From NCBI GenBank assembly GCA_937871685.1, contig CALMOL010000412.1, positions 1 through 10,879 of the forward strand: a stretch of DNA of 10,879 bases, in the 5' to 3' direction. The position numbers and the translations under genes were made by a program. Origin of the DNA: an uncultured Verrucomicrobiota bacterium (GTDB lineage Bacteria; Verrucomicrobiota; Verrucomicrobiia; Chthoniobacterales; SZAS-18). The stretch's first letter is position 1, and every line of letters starts with the position of its first letter. The notes beneath the pieces were generated by a model, which had not been told where the DNA came from, searched no databases, and was given only the letters and a program-made list of their open reading frames with translations. Positions 1 through 5,768 of the stretch are shown here, piece after piece.

Positions 1-767
1 GGGGCGAGGAGGGTGGCGTGGACGGAACCGCCGGAGGTCTCGCCGCTCAGGCTGCCGCGCACGTTTTCGAGCGTGAGGGAGCCGCCGGAGGTTTGCACGT
101 CGGCGGGGCCGCCGAACCCGAGCACGCGCACGCTGCCGCCGGAAGTGCGGCCGCGCAGGGAGCCGCTGCCGCCCTCGCAGGTGATGGAGCCGCCGCTCGT
201 GTTCACATGCAGCTCGCCGGAACATTGGGCGAGGGTGACGGAGCCGCCGGAGGTATCGCCGTCGAGCGGGCCGGTGAGGCGGGAGAACTTGAGCGAGCCA
301 CCAGAGGTGCGGGCCAGGAGGCGGCCCTGGAGATCGGCGGCCTCGACCTTGCCGCCGGAGGTGCGCAGGTCGCCCTCAAAGGCGGCGGGGACGCGCACGG
401 TGAACTTGGCCTCGTTGCGCCAGTTGCCGCCCCACGACCAGCCGCCCTCGCGCTTCTCACGCTTGGCGCGCACGGTGACGGTGTTGCCGCTTTGGGTGAT
501 GACGATGGGCTGGATGGCGAGGAATTCCTTCTCCTTGTCCTCGCTGACGCCGGCCACCTTGCGCCAGGCGGTGACGGTGACCTCGCCGCCGCTGGCGCCG
601 CCGAAGACCTCGACGGTGCCGAAGTCCACGTCCACGACGAGCTTGCCGGGGCCGGAGACGGTGAACTTTTTCTCGGTGCCCTCCTCGGTCGTCGCCAAGG
701 CGATCACGGGAAGGAGAGCGAGGGCCGCGAGGAGCGACGCGGGGCGGAGCAGGGAGCGAGGGAACAT
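1..767 (-). CDS. Secreted DUF4097-type beta-solenoid protein with TSGGS repeats (C-terminus off the left edge)
   Basis: This frame is open from 767 to the left edge (255 codons, no stop reached), so the protein is partial at its C-terminus. Residues 1-25 from the chosen ATG look like a signal peptide (Arg-containing start, LLAALALLPVIALA core, cut after ALA). Residues 26-134 are a beta-rich region with the GTVEVFGG strand typical of DUF4097/DUF4098 'putative adhesin' proteins. From residue 135 there are six full 18-residue repeats, each starting with (R/D/N/Q/E)TSGG(S/K), plus part of a seventh; this pattern fits a right-handed beta-solenoid exported to the periplasm or cell surface. An in-frame ATG at 815 would add 16 residues ahead of the signal peptide, so 767 is preferred; neither start has a clear ribosome binding site. 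It follows ADOP permease 1 by 156 bp on the same strand and may share its transcript. The biochemical role is unknown. Confidence 0.85.
   Translation of the reverse strand, partial: MFPRSLLRPASLLAALALLPVIALATTEEGTEKKFTVSGPGKLVVDVDFGTVEVFGGASGGEVTVTAWRKVAGVSEDKEKEFLAIQPIVITQSGNTVTVRAKREKREGGWSWGGNWRNEAKFTVRVPAAFEGDLRTSGGKVEAADLQGRLLARTSGGSLKFSRLTGPLDGDTSGGSVTLAQCSGELHVNTSGGSITCEGGSGSLRGRTSGGSVRVLGFGGPADVQTSGGSLTLENVRGSLSGETSGGSVHATLLA
3..365 (-). repeat. 54-bp coding tandem repeat (18-residue TSGGS units)
   Basis: Within the DUF4097-type gene, repeat units start at codons 135, 153, 171, 189, 207, 225 and 243, an exact 18-codon (54-bp) period with no indels. Each unit opens with TSGG, then Ser in six of seven units (Lys in the first), then two alternating hydrophobic residues, with a Gly at about position 14 in most. 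The bases coding the TSGG core are strongly conserved, while the rest diverges. The array continues past the left edge, so the total number of units is unknown. Confidence 0.9.
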
Positions 768-826
768 AAAGGGGCGGATGGCGGAGTGGAGGTCTGCTCT
801 GCCGAAGTGGGGCATGGGAGACAGAG

Positions 827-918
827 TTAATGAAATCGGAGGAATTAACGGAATTGGGGAACGAGGAACCGATTGGGTTGAGCTTGGATTTGTCTCGGTG
901 ATCTTTGTGCCTCTGTGG
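827..918. repeat. Low-GC intergenic spacer with 9/18-bp periodic sequence
   Basis: Between ADOP permease 1 and the TSGGS-repeat gene the base composition drops sharply. Plus-strand positions 892-918 are three consecutive 9-mers, GTCTCGGTG, ATCTTTGTG and CCTCTGTGG; on the minus strand this reads as CACAGAG-like units. Positions 827 and 845 start two similar TTAA(T/C)G(A/G)AAT(C/T)GG units 18 bp apart. No promoter or hairpin terminator is convincing here. CACAGAG-type intergenic repeats are, as I recall, widespread in Verrucomicrobiota and Planctomycetota genomes, so this may be one dispersed copy; that is from memory and not checked. Confidence 0.45.
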
Positions 919-923
919 CCAAA

Positions 924-3380
924 TCAATCGGCCCGCAGCGCGACGACGGGGGAGACGCGGGAAGCGCGCAGGGCGGGCACGAGGCAGGCCACGGCGGCCA
1001 CGAGGGCGAGCATGGTGGCCACGCCGAGGTAGATGAGCGGGTCGGTGAGAGACACGCGGAAGAAGAAGTTGCGCACGGCCTGGCCCCACATCCACAGGGC
1101 GCCGCCGGCGGCGAGGAGACCGAGGGCAAGGCCGATCGAGACGGAGCGGCCACCCTCGCGGAAGATGATGCCGAGGAGATTGGAGCGCATCGCGCCGAGC
1201 GCGGCGCGGATGCCGAACTCGGGCACGCGCTGGCTCACCGCGAAGGACATCACGCCGTAGAGGCCCGCGCCGGAGAGCACCACCGCCAGGCCGCCGAAGA
1301 CCACGAAGAGCGAGGTCATGAGGCGCTGGCCGGCGAGCAGCTCATCGAGCGTGATGCTCGGCGTGGAGATGAAGTAAAGCGGCAGGTTGGCATCGAGCTT
1401 CGCCATTTCCTCGCGCAAGGCCCCGGCCAGCGCGAGCGGCGCGCGGCCGGCCTCGCGCGGGCGGACGATGATGCTCATGAAGTTCGCGTCGGTGACGGTG
1501 GTGAGCGGGACGAGCATGCCGGCGCCGTCGCGGTCCTTGTCGAAGGGGCCCTGCATGAGCATATCGGGCACCACGCCGACGATGGTGCGCCACGGGCGGC
1601 CCTGTGATTCCTCGCCGGAGCGGATGCGCTGGCCCACGGCGCTGCGGCCGGGGAAGAACTTTTGGGCGAAGGTGGCGGTGACGACGGCCACGGGGAGCTT
1701 GTCGTCGCGGTCGTCGGCGAGGAATTCGCGGCCCTCGAGCACGCTCAGGCCGAGCGCGGGCAGGAAGCGGTCCGACATCGCGGCGCTCCACGCGCGCGGC
1801 ACGTCCTTGTCGCGCTCGTAGGCGGTGCCCTCGGCGCGCATCGGCGTCCATTCGGAGAACATGAGCCGGAAGCGGTCGGTCATCGCGGCCTCAGAGAACT
1901 CGCGGCGCTCGCGCAGGGCGCGCAGGGTGCGCTCGTAGAAGAGCTGGCGATCCGCGGGGTTGGGATAATCGCCCACGAAGAGGCCCATGCGGGCGGTGAG
2001 CACGGCGTTGCCGTCGTAGCCGAGGGGCACGCGCTGCTGGTTCCAGATGGAGCGCACCATGAAGAGCGTGGCGACCAGCAGCGCGCAGGTGAGCGCGATC
2101 TGCACCACCACCATGCCGCGGGCCAGGCGCACGGCGAGGCGCGAGGAATTGCCGCGGCCGCCGTCCTTGAGGGCGAGGTGCGGGTTGGCGCGCGCGGCGA
2201 TCCACGCGGGGATCAGCGTGGACACGACGGCGGCCAGCACGGTGCAGCCGGCCACCACGGCGAGCACCGCGGGGTCGAGCCGGAACTGCATCCACGTGGG
2301 CAGCGGGAAGGGCAGGCGGAGGTTCGCGGCCCACGTGAGGTCCACCGTCCACAGCGAGAGGAGCACGCCGAGGCCGCCGCCGAGCGCGGCGAGCACAAGG
2401 CTCTCGCAGAGCATCTGCCGCAGCACGCGGCCGGGCGAGGCGCCGAGCGCGGTGCGCACGGCGATCTCCTTGGCGCGCACGGTGGTGCGGGCGAACTGCA
2501 TGTTCATCACGTTCACGCACGCGATGAGCAGCACGGCCACCACGGCGCCGAGCATCACCCACATGAGGTTGGCGCCATCGCCGCCAAAGATGGTCTGCTG
2601 GAGTGGGCGAAGCTTCACCTCGGTGAAGTCTTTGTTGGTGTCGGGATACGCCACGGCGAGGCGGCGCGCGATGGTGGTGAACTCCGCGGTGGCTTGGTCG
2701 AGCGACACGCCGTCCCGCAGGCGGCCAAGGACGCCGAGCGTGGTGCCCTCGTTGCGCTTGCGCCCGCGGTGGTCGAACTCGCCATAGACCGGCAGGTAGA
2801 GCTGCTCATTGCCCTGGAAGACGAAGCCCGGCGGCATCACGCCGACCACGGTGGCGGGCTTGCCGTTCACGCGGAATTCCTTGCCGAGGATGTCGGCCGC
2901 GCCACCCCACTCGCGCTGCCAAAGCTCGTGCGAGACGATGGCCACCTTCGGCGCGGAGGAATCGTTGTCGGCGTCCGTGAACTCGCGGCCGCGGGCCGGC
3001 CGCACCTTGAGCAGGCGGAAGAAGGAGGGCGACACGTAGGCGCCGGTGAAGCGGATGGCCTGGGTGCCGATGGTGGCGTTGACCGTGGAGCCGGTCAGGA
3101 AGCCGGCGAGGTCCTCGAACCCCTTCTGCTGCTCGCGCCACTCGTCGAAGTCGGCCTGGGGCACGCCGCGGTCGCCGGGGGTGTTGTCGGGCACGGCGCG
3201 CTCGATGGAATAGAGCGCCTGCGGCTCGGGGAACGGGAGGCCGCGCAGGAGGAGGGCGTTGACGACGGAGAACTGGGTGGCCACCGCGCAGATGCCCAGC
3301 GCGATCACCGCGGCGGCGAGGAAGGTGAAGCCGCGTTCCTTGAGCAGGAGGCGGAAGCCGAGGCGGAAGTCTTGGAACAT
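924..3380 (-). CDS. ADOP-family (MacB/FtsX-like) ABC transporter permease 1
   Basis: 818-residue inner-membrane permease with the duplicated MacB/FtsX layout of the ADOP family, which is usually about 800-900 residues. N-terminal membrane helix about 18-47 ending in the family signature NALLLRGLPFP; periplasmic MacB core about 50-270; FtsX block with helices about 272-295, 325-346 and 370-395; a further helix about 421-442; second periplasmic core about 450-685; second FtsX block about 690-815. Candidate coupling motifs for an ATPase are KEIAVRTALGA (about 304) and EFGIRAALGA (about 721). Substrate unknown; family relatives do mechanotransmission or export of peptides, lipids or drugs. No ATPase gene lies in the window. 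Start: ATG at 3380 opens directly on the conserved MFQDFRLGFRLL N-terminus; the open frame continues upstream into the REP repeat but lies before the predicted sigma-54 start site. It is the most divergent of the three ADOPs here, ending ALRASRVSPVVALRAD. Confidence 0.93.
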   Translation of the reverse strand: MFQDFRLGFRLLLKERGFTFLAAAVIALGICAVATQFSVVNALLLRGLPFPEPQALYSIERAVPDNTPGDRGVPQADFDEWREQQKGFEDLAGFLTGSTVNATIGTQAIRFTGAYVSPSFFRLLKVRPARGREFTDADNDSSAPKVAIVSHELWQREWGGAADILGKEFRVNGKPATVVGVMPPGFVFQGNEQLYLPVYGEFDHRGRKRNEGTTLGVLGRLRDGVSLDQATAEFTTIARRLAVAYPDTNKDFTEVKLRPLQQTIFGGDGANLMWVMLGAVVAVLLIACVNVMNMQFARTTVRAKEIAVRTALGASPGRVLRQMLCESLVLAALGGGLGVLLSLWTVDLTWAANLRLPFPLPTWMQFRLDPAVLAVVAGCTVLAAVVSTLIPAWIAARANPHLALKDGGRGNSSRLAVRLARGMVVVQIALTCALLVATLFMVRSIWNQQRVPLGYDGNAVLTARMGLFVGDYPNPADRQLFYERTLRALRERREFSEAAMTDRFRLMFSEWTPMRAEGTAYERDKDVPRAWSAAMSDRFLPALGLSVLEGREFLADDRDDKLPVAVVTATFAQKFFPGRSAVGQRIRSGEESQGRPWRTIVGVVPDMLMQGPFDKDRDGAGMLVPLTTVTDANFMSIIVRPREAGRAPLALAGALREEMAKLDANLPLYFISTPSITLDELLAGQRLMTSLFVVFGGLAVVLSGAGLYGVMSFAVSQRVPEFGIRAALGAMRSNLLGIIFREGGRSVSIGLALGLLAAGGALWMWGQAVRNFFFRVSLTDPLIYLGVATMLALVAAVACLVPALRASRVSPVVALRAD

Positions 3381-3397
3381 GGGGGAGGGCGAGGGCC

Positions 3398-3411
3398 GGC
3401 AACCGATTGCC
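3398..3411 (-). promoter_or_regulatory. Small hairpin in the predicted 5' leader of ADOP 1
   Basis: On the minus strand GGCAA-TCGG-TTGCC can form a 5-bp stem with a 4-base loop, 18-31 bases before the ADOP 1 ATG and inside the leader predicted from the sigma-54 start site. ADOP 2 has no equivalent. It could affect translation, or it could be chance. Confidence 0.25.
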
Positions 3412-3455
3412 AACGCGCGATTGGTGGAGGCAAACGCGATGGGCGACGCGGGCAT

Positions 3456-3472
3456 TTGCACGGCGCGTGCCA
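3456..3472 (-). promoter_or_regulatory. Putative sigma-54 (RpoN) promoter of ADOP 1
   Basis: Minus-strand sequence TGGCACGCGCCGTGCAA matches the sigma-54 consensus TGGCACG-N4-TTGCA at all but one defined position (G for the first T of TTGCA). The essential GG (3471-3470) and GC (3459-3458) are intact with the required 10 bases between them. The predicted start is near 3446, giving a leader of about 66 bases before the ATG at 3380. The same element, in perfect form, lies upstream of ADOP 2. No sigma-70-type promoter stood out in this intergenic region. Confidence 0.65.
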
Positions 3473-3500
3473 GCGAGCGCGGCGCGCGGAAAATTGCGTT

Positions 3501-3511
3501 GCGGCTTCTGG
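3501..3511 (-). promoter_or_regulatory. 11-mer shared by both ADOP upstream regions (copy 1)
   Basis: CCAGAAGCCGC on the minus strand occurs here and again at 8279-8289, in both cases between the sigma-54-like element and the upstream dyad, but at different distances (28 bases from the promoter element here, 5 at the other site). It may be remnant homology between two duplicated promoter regions or a binding site. The function is not visible from the sequence. Confidence 0.35.
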
Positions 3512-3587
3512 GCGAGGCGCAACTTTCGCGTGGGCCGGGAGCGCGGCCGGCCGGGAAGCGCGCGGTGGATTTCGCCAAATGTCGGCG

Positions 3588-3605
3588 GTGGGACGTTCCG
3601 GTCCC
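3588..3605 (-). promoter_or_regulatory. Dyad GGGACCG-N3-CGTCCCAC upstream of ADOP 1 (candidate enhancer site)
   Basis: An interrupted palindrome (GGGAC/GTCCC arms) whose 15 non-central bases are identical to the copy at 8314-8331, in the same orientation relative to its ADOP gene. Its centre is about 150 bp upstream of the start predicted from the sigma-54 element, within the range used by sigma-54 enhancer-binding proteins. The alternative is a dispersed intergenic palindrome without regulatory function. Confidence 0.5.
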
Positions 3606-3664
3606 GCGGATGGGAAAGCGTCGCGCGCGATCCAACTGGTCGCCGCTGATCAAGCCAAGTCGGC

Positions 3665-3746
3665 GCTCGGTCGTGCCGCGAAGCGGCTCGCGGAGTGCGG
3701 CAGCTCGCTGCCGCCCAGGGCAAGGCAGCTTGCTGCCGCCGGGGCC
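3665..3746. repeat. REP-like inverted repeat, left copy
   Basis: 82-bp repeat matching the reverse complement of 4437-4518 at 80 of 82 positions (differences at 3672 and 3717). It holds three hairpins: GCCGC-GAA-GCGGC (3675-3687); GCGGCAGC-TC-GCTGCCGC (3697-3714), preceded by GGAG at 3692-3695, which resembles the 5' tetranucleotide of REP elements; and GGCAGC-TT-GCTGCC (3724-3737). The last two are also a tandem direct repeat, GGCAGCTYGCTGCCGCC with a 25-bp period, resembling a BIME. It lies 33 bp past the stop of the transposase gene. Confidence 0.85.
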
Positions 3747-3778
3747 TTGGGCTCGGGCCGCGCCTTGATGGCGGCACC

Positions 3779-4387
3779 TCATTCGCCGTCAGCCTTTGCA
3801 ATTATCCCATACGGAAATCCATAAATTGTCCTCACCCACGCCGGCGTCGCCGCGCGCTCGAAATGCGCCGCGCTCGACCACTTCCACTGCGCTGGCTCGG
3901 CGACCAAGCGGTGATGCACCGCGTTGGCATGCACGTAGTTCAGCCGGGCCAGATGTCCCCGCTGGCCGGTGGGCTGCGTTTCCCAGTAGTTATGCCAATG
4001 CCAGCCTTCGCCCACGGAGCCATCGCGGCGATTCCTTTCCCGGCTGGCGACACCATGGAGGTGCCGTAGGAACATGCCGAGACGAGCGGCGTCCGGCGTG
4101 AGCGCGTGGGCAACAAAGTGGTAGTGGTTATCGAGCACGCACCACGCTTCGAGCGTCCAGCCGCAGTGCGCGGCTAGGCGTTGTAGCTCGCCGACAAAGA
4201 AGTCCTTCATCTCGTCGGACGAAAGAAGGGCGCGCCCGCCGCGGCAGCGCGCTGTGACGCAAAACACGCCGCCCTCAGCGAGGCGGTGCGGAGGGGCGTG
4301 GGGCCAGTCGCGTGTGCCAAGAAGCGCGGTCTCGGCCGTAGGGAGGGCGAGTTCGGGCATCCTCAGAGCGAATGGGGCGCCAAACAT
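3779..4387 (-). CDS. REP-associated tyrosine transposase (RAYT, Y1/HUH superfamily)
   Basis: 202-residue single-domain Y1-type (IS200/TnpA-like) transposase, TnpA_REP group, thought to cut and join single-stranded REP hairpin DNA. Numbering from ATG 4387: the N-terminal family signature WPHAPPHRLAEGGVFCVTAR (29-47); metal-binding HUH motif His88-Tyr89-His90 in CVLDNHYHFV; LGMFLRHLHG (103-112), a candidate helix; WHNYWET (131-137); and the catalytic tyrosine Tyr151 in ARLNYVHANAV. WKWSSAAHF (168-176) is also typical of the family. All expected catalytic residues are present, so the enzyme is probably functional. The start is uncertain: an ATG at 4360 would remove nine residues, and the frame extends upstream only into the REP repeat, which is not credible coding. 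No good ribosome binding site is seen. Its REP partners are 3665-3746 and 4437-4518. Confidence 0.9.
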   Translation of the reverse strand: MFGAPFALRMPELALPTAETALLGTRDWPHAPPHRLAEGGVFCVTARCRGGRALLSSDEMKDFFVGELQRLAAHCGWTLEAWCVLDNHYHFVAHALTPDAARLGMFLRHLHGVASRERNRRDGSVGEGWHWHNYWETQPTGQRGHLARLNYVHANAVHHRLVAEPAQWKWSSAAHFERAATPAWVRTIYGFPYGIIAKADGE

Positions 4388-4410
4388 CGAGGCAAGCCAA
4401 ATGAAGACGG

Positions 4411-4423
4411 GCCGCTTCGCGGC
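4411..4423. repeat. Extra REP-type hairpin (partial copy)
   Basis: GCCGC-TTC-GCGGC, a 5-bp stem with a 3-base loop, is identical to the hairpin inside the right REP repeat at 4496-4508. It stands alone 14 bp inside the right repeat, close to the transposase start. It looks like a fragment of another REP unit, which would support a longer ancestral REP cluster on this side. Confidence 0.55.
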
Positions 4424-4436
4424 GGACACGGGCCGA

Positions 4437-4518
4437 GGCCCCGGCGGCAGCAAGCTGCCTTGCCCCGGGCGGCAGCGAGCTGCCGCACTCCGCGAGCCGC
4501 TTCGCGGCACCACCGAGC
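4437..4518. repeat. REP-like inverted repeat, right copy
   Basis: Reverse complement of 3665-3746 with 80 of 82 positions identical; it carries the same three hairpins, including GGCAGC-AA-GCTGCC and GCGGCAGC-GA-GCTGCCGC. It starts 50 bp upstream of the transposase ATG and ends 41 bp before the DUF2911 stop codon. Its hairpins could also end or slow transcription coming from DUF2911, and no other terminator is visible in 4519-4559. Confidence 0.85.
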
Positions 4519-4559
4519 GTCAGCCCTGGGTGCAGCGCTACCTCAGGCACGGGGGCCGC

Positions 4560-5669
4560 TTACTTGTTGATGTCTTCCTTGCGGTCGAGGCGGTCGATGA
4601 CGACTTGAATGGCCTTCTTTTGCTCGGGGCTTGGCGCGGCGGCTTGCGCGGCGAGGGCTTCCTTCTTCGCCTCGGCGAAATCACCCTTGGCAGAGGCCAG
4701 ACGAGCGCGGGCGAGCGAGGAGTAGATGCCTTCGGGATAGCGTTTCACAACGGCGCGGAAGACTTCCAGGGCCTCGTCGTTCTTCTTTTGCGCCTGCATC
4801 TGGCGGCCCTGGAAGTAGAGCTGGAGCGCCGTGCCCTTTTCCATCGCGCGCTTTTCCGCGGCGGAGGCGTCGGCCGTGCGGTTGAGCGCCGCGAGGATGC
4901 CGGCCCGGGTGGAAAGGTTCTCGAAGCGCTCCTCGGACTGGATGGAGCGATCGACCCACTTCAATGCCTCCTCGAGGTTGATCTTGTTTTGCAGGCAGAA
5001 GGCGGCGGCGCTGTTCAGGCCGCTCCAGCCGAACCACTCGGAGCCGCGCACCTGCGCGCGGAGGTTGGCGAGCGTCTCGTCGTTGCTCACGGCGACGTTC
5101 ATCGGCACGGCGAGCTTCTCCCACTTGAGCGTGAGGACGGCGGAGCTGGCCTTCACGTCATCGAAGTCGAAGCGCAGCGCCTCGACGTTCTCCGTGAGCG
5201 GCTGCGGCTTCACCGTCACGCGCAGGGCGTCCTCGGCCTGGTCATACGTGTAGGAGCCCCAGGAGGTGGTGGCCTTCGAGAAGATGACCGTCCACGACGA
5301 GTCGGCCGTGGGGATCATGTGGAGGCCGTAGGTGCCCTTGGCGAGCGGCTTGCCCTCGACGGTCACGGCGGAGGAAAACTCGACCGTGGTGTTCATGTCG
5401 GCGCCGGCGCGCCACACGTCGTTGTAGGGCACGAGCGCGCCCCAGATCTTGCGGCCGTTCACGAGCGGGCGGTGATAGGTGACGGTCACATCGGTGAGCG
5501 CGATGCGCTGGGTGACGGACGCGCGCTGGCTTTGCGAAGGAAGCGTGACGTCCGCACGGACGGCGGAGGCGCAGGCGGCCGAGAGGAGCGCGCCGAGCGC
5601 GAGGGAGGCGACGGATTGGGCCCACGCCGGGAGACCGGTGCGGCGGGAGGGAGCGAGGGAGGAGTTCAT
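4560..5669 (-). CDS. Secreted DUF2911 protein with C-terminal TPR-like region
   Basis: 369-residue exported protein. Residues 1-39 form a signal peptide (hydrophobic ASLALGALLSAACASAV, likely cut after VRA). Residues 40-185 are a clear DUF2911 domain: VTVTYHRPLVNGRKIWG, LVPYNDVWRAGAD, TTVEFSSAVTVEGKPLAKGTYGLHMIP, WTVIFSK and WGSYTYDQAEDALRV. DUF2911 has no established function; it is common in exported proteins of Bacteroidota, Acidobacteriota and Verrucomicrobiota. Residues about 210-365 are helical with TPR-like pairs (NLEEALKWVDRSI, NDEALEVFRAVVKRYPEG, GDFAEAKKEALAA), suggesting a protein-interaction surface. The frame extends 29 codons upstream, but the signal peptide supports ATG 5669. 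It lies 99 bp downstream of ADOP 2 on the same strand and is probably cotranscribed, so a cell-envelope role linked to that permease is possible but unproven. Confidence 0.9.
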   Translation of the reverse strand: MNSSLAPSRRTGLPAWAQSVASLALGALLSAACASAVRADVTLPSQSQRASVTQRIALTDVTVTYHRPLVNGRKIWGALVPYNDVWRAGADMNTTVEFSSAVTVEGKPLAKGTYGLHMIPTADSSWTVIFSKATTSWGSYTYDQAEDALRVTVKPQPLTENVEALRFDFDDVKASSAVLTLKWEKLAVPMNVAVSNDETLANLRAQVRGSEWFGWSGLNSAAAFCLQNKINLEEALKWVDRSIQSEERFENLSTRAGILAALNRTADASAAEKRAMEKGTALQLYFQGRQMQAQKKNDEALEVFRAVVKRYPEGIYSSLARARLASAKGDFAEAKKEALAAQAAAPSPEQKKAIQVVIDRLDRKEDINK

Positions 5670-5727
5670 GATGAGGGAAAGGCAGCCTGGGCGCGGCGCA
5701 GCATGTAGGAAAGCAGAGGGCGCGGCC

Positions 5728-5741
5728 GAATCTTGCGATTC
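5728..5741. other. Short dyad in the ADOP 2-DUF2911 spacer
   Basis: GAATC-TTGC-GATTC forms a 5-bp stem in the 99-bp gap between ADOP 2 and DUF2911, starting 26 bp past the ADOP 2 stop on the minus strand. It is not followed by a run of T in the direction of transcription, so it is not a credible intrinsic terminator, and readthrough into DUF2911 remains likely. No promoter was recognised in this gap. Confidence 0.25.
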
Positions 5742-5768
5742 TCGCCCCGAGTCCACCGATCCTGCGCG

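Larger units (their letters stand above)
3665..4518 (-). mobile_element. Complete REPtron: RAYT gene with flanking inverted REP repeats
   Basis: An 854-bp unit made of a REP-associated tyrosine transposase gene and two nearly identical 82-bp REP-type repeats in inverted orientation, 33 bp beyond the stop and 50 bp before the chosen start. The catalytic residues are present and the repeats have hardly diverged. This suggests recent arrival or ongoing constraint. RAYTs are usually single-copy genes that mobilise non-autonomous REPs rather than themselves, so the whole unit need not move as one. It sits between DUF2911 and the ADOP 1 control region and separates the two. Confidence 0.8.

Noticed and set aside
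18..1032. Two long + strand open frames over the DUF4097-type gene
   Set aside because: They are antisense to a well-formed secreted repeat protein, contain low-complexity Pro/Glu/Arg or Ala/Gly sequence, and arise from high GC and the 54-bp repeat.
457..1095. Minus-strand open frame overlapping the DUF4097-type N-terminus and the ADOP 1 end
   Set aside because: Arg/Pro/His-rich translation typical of a shifted frame; the true frames of both genes account for the DNA.
3697..3737. REP hairpins as a CRISPR-like repeat array
   Set aside because: Only two units with 8-bp spacing, each self-complementary, next to a RAYT gene; no spacers and no cas genes.
3381..3782. N-terminal extension of ADOP 1 up to 3782
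   Set aside because: It would translate the REP repeat, the dyad and the sigma-54 element; ADOP proteins start at the position of ATG 3380.
1662..3824. 720-codon + strand open frame opposite ADOP 1
   Set aside because: Antisense shadow with His/Glu/Ala/Gly-rich composition and no domain; ADOP 1 on the other strand is unambiguous.
4254..5708. 484-codon + strand open frame opposite DUF2911 running through the REP repeat
   Set aside because: It translates REP repeat sequence and the complement of a clear DUF2911 domain; composition is not protein-like.
5728..5741. GAATC/GATTC dyad as an intrinsic terminator of ADOP 2
   Set aside because: Stem of only 5 bp, AT-containing, and no T-run after it on the minus strand.
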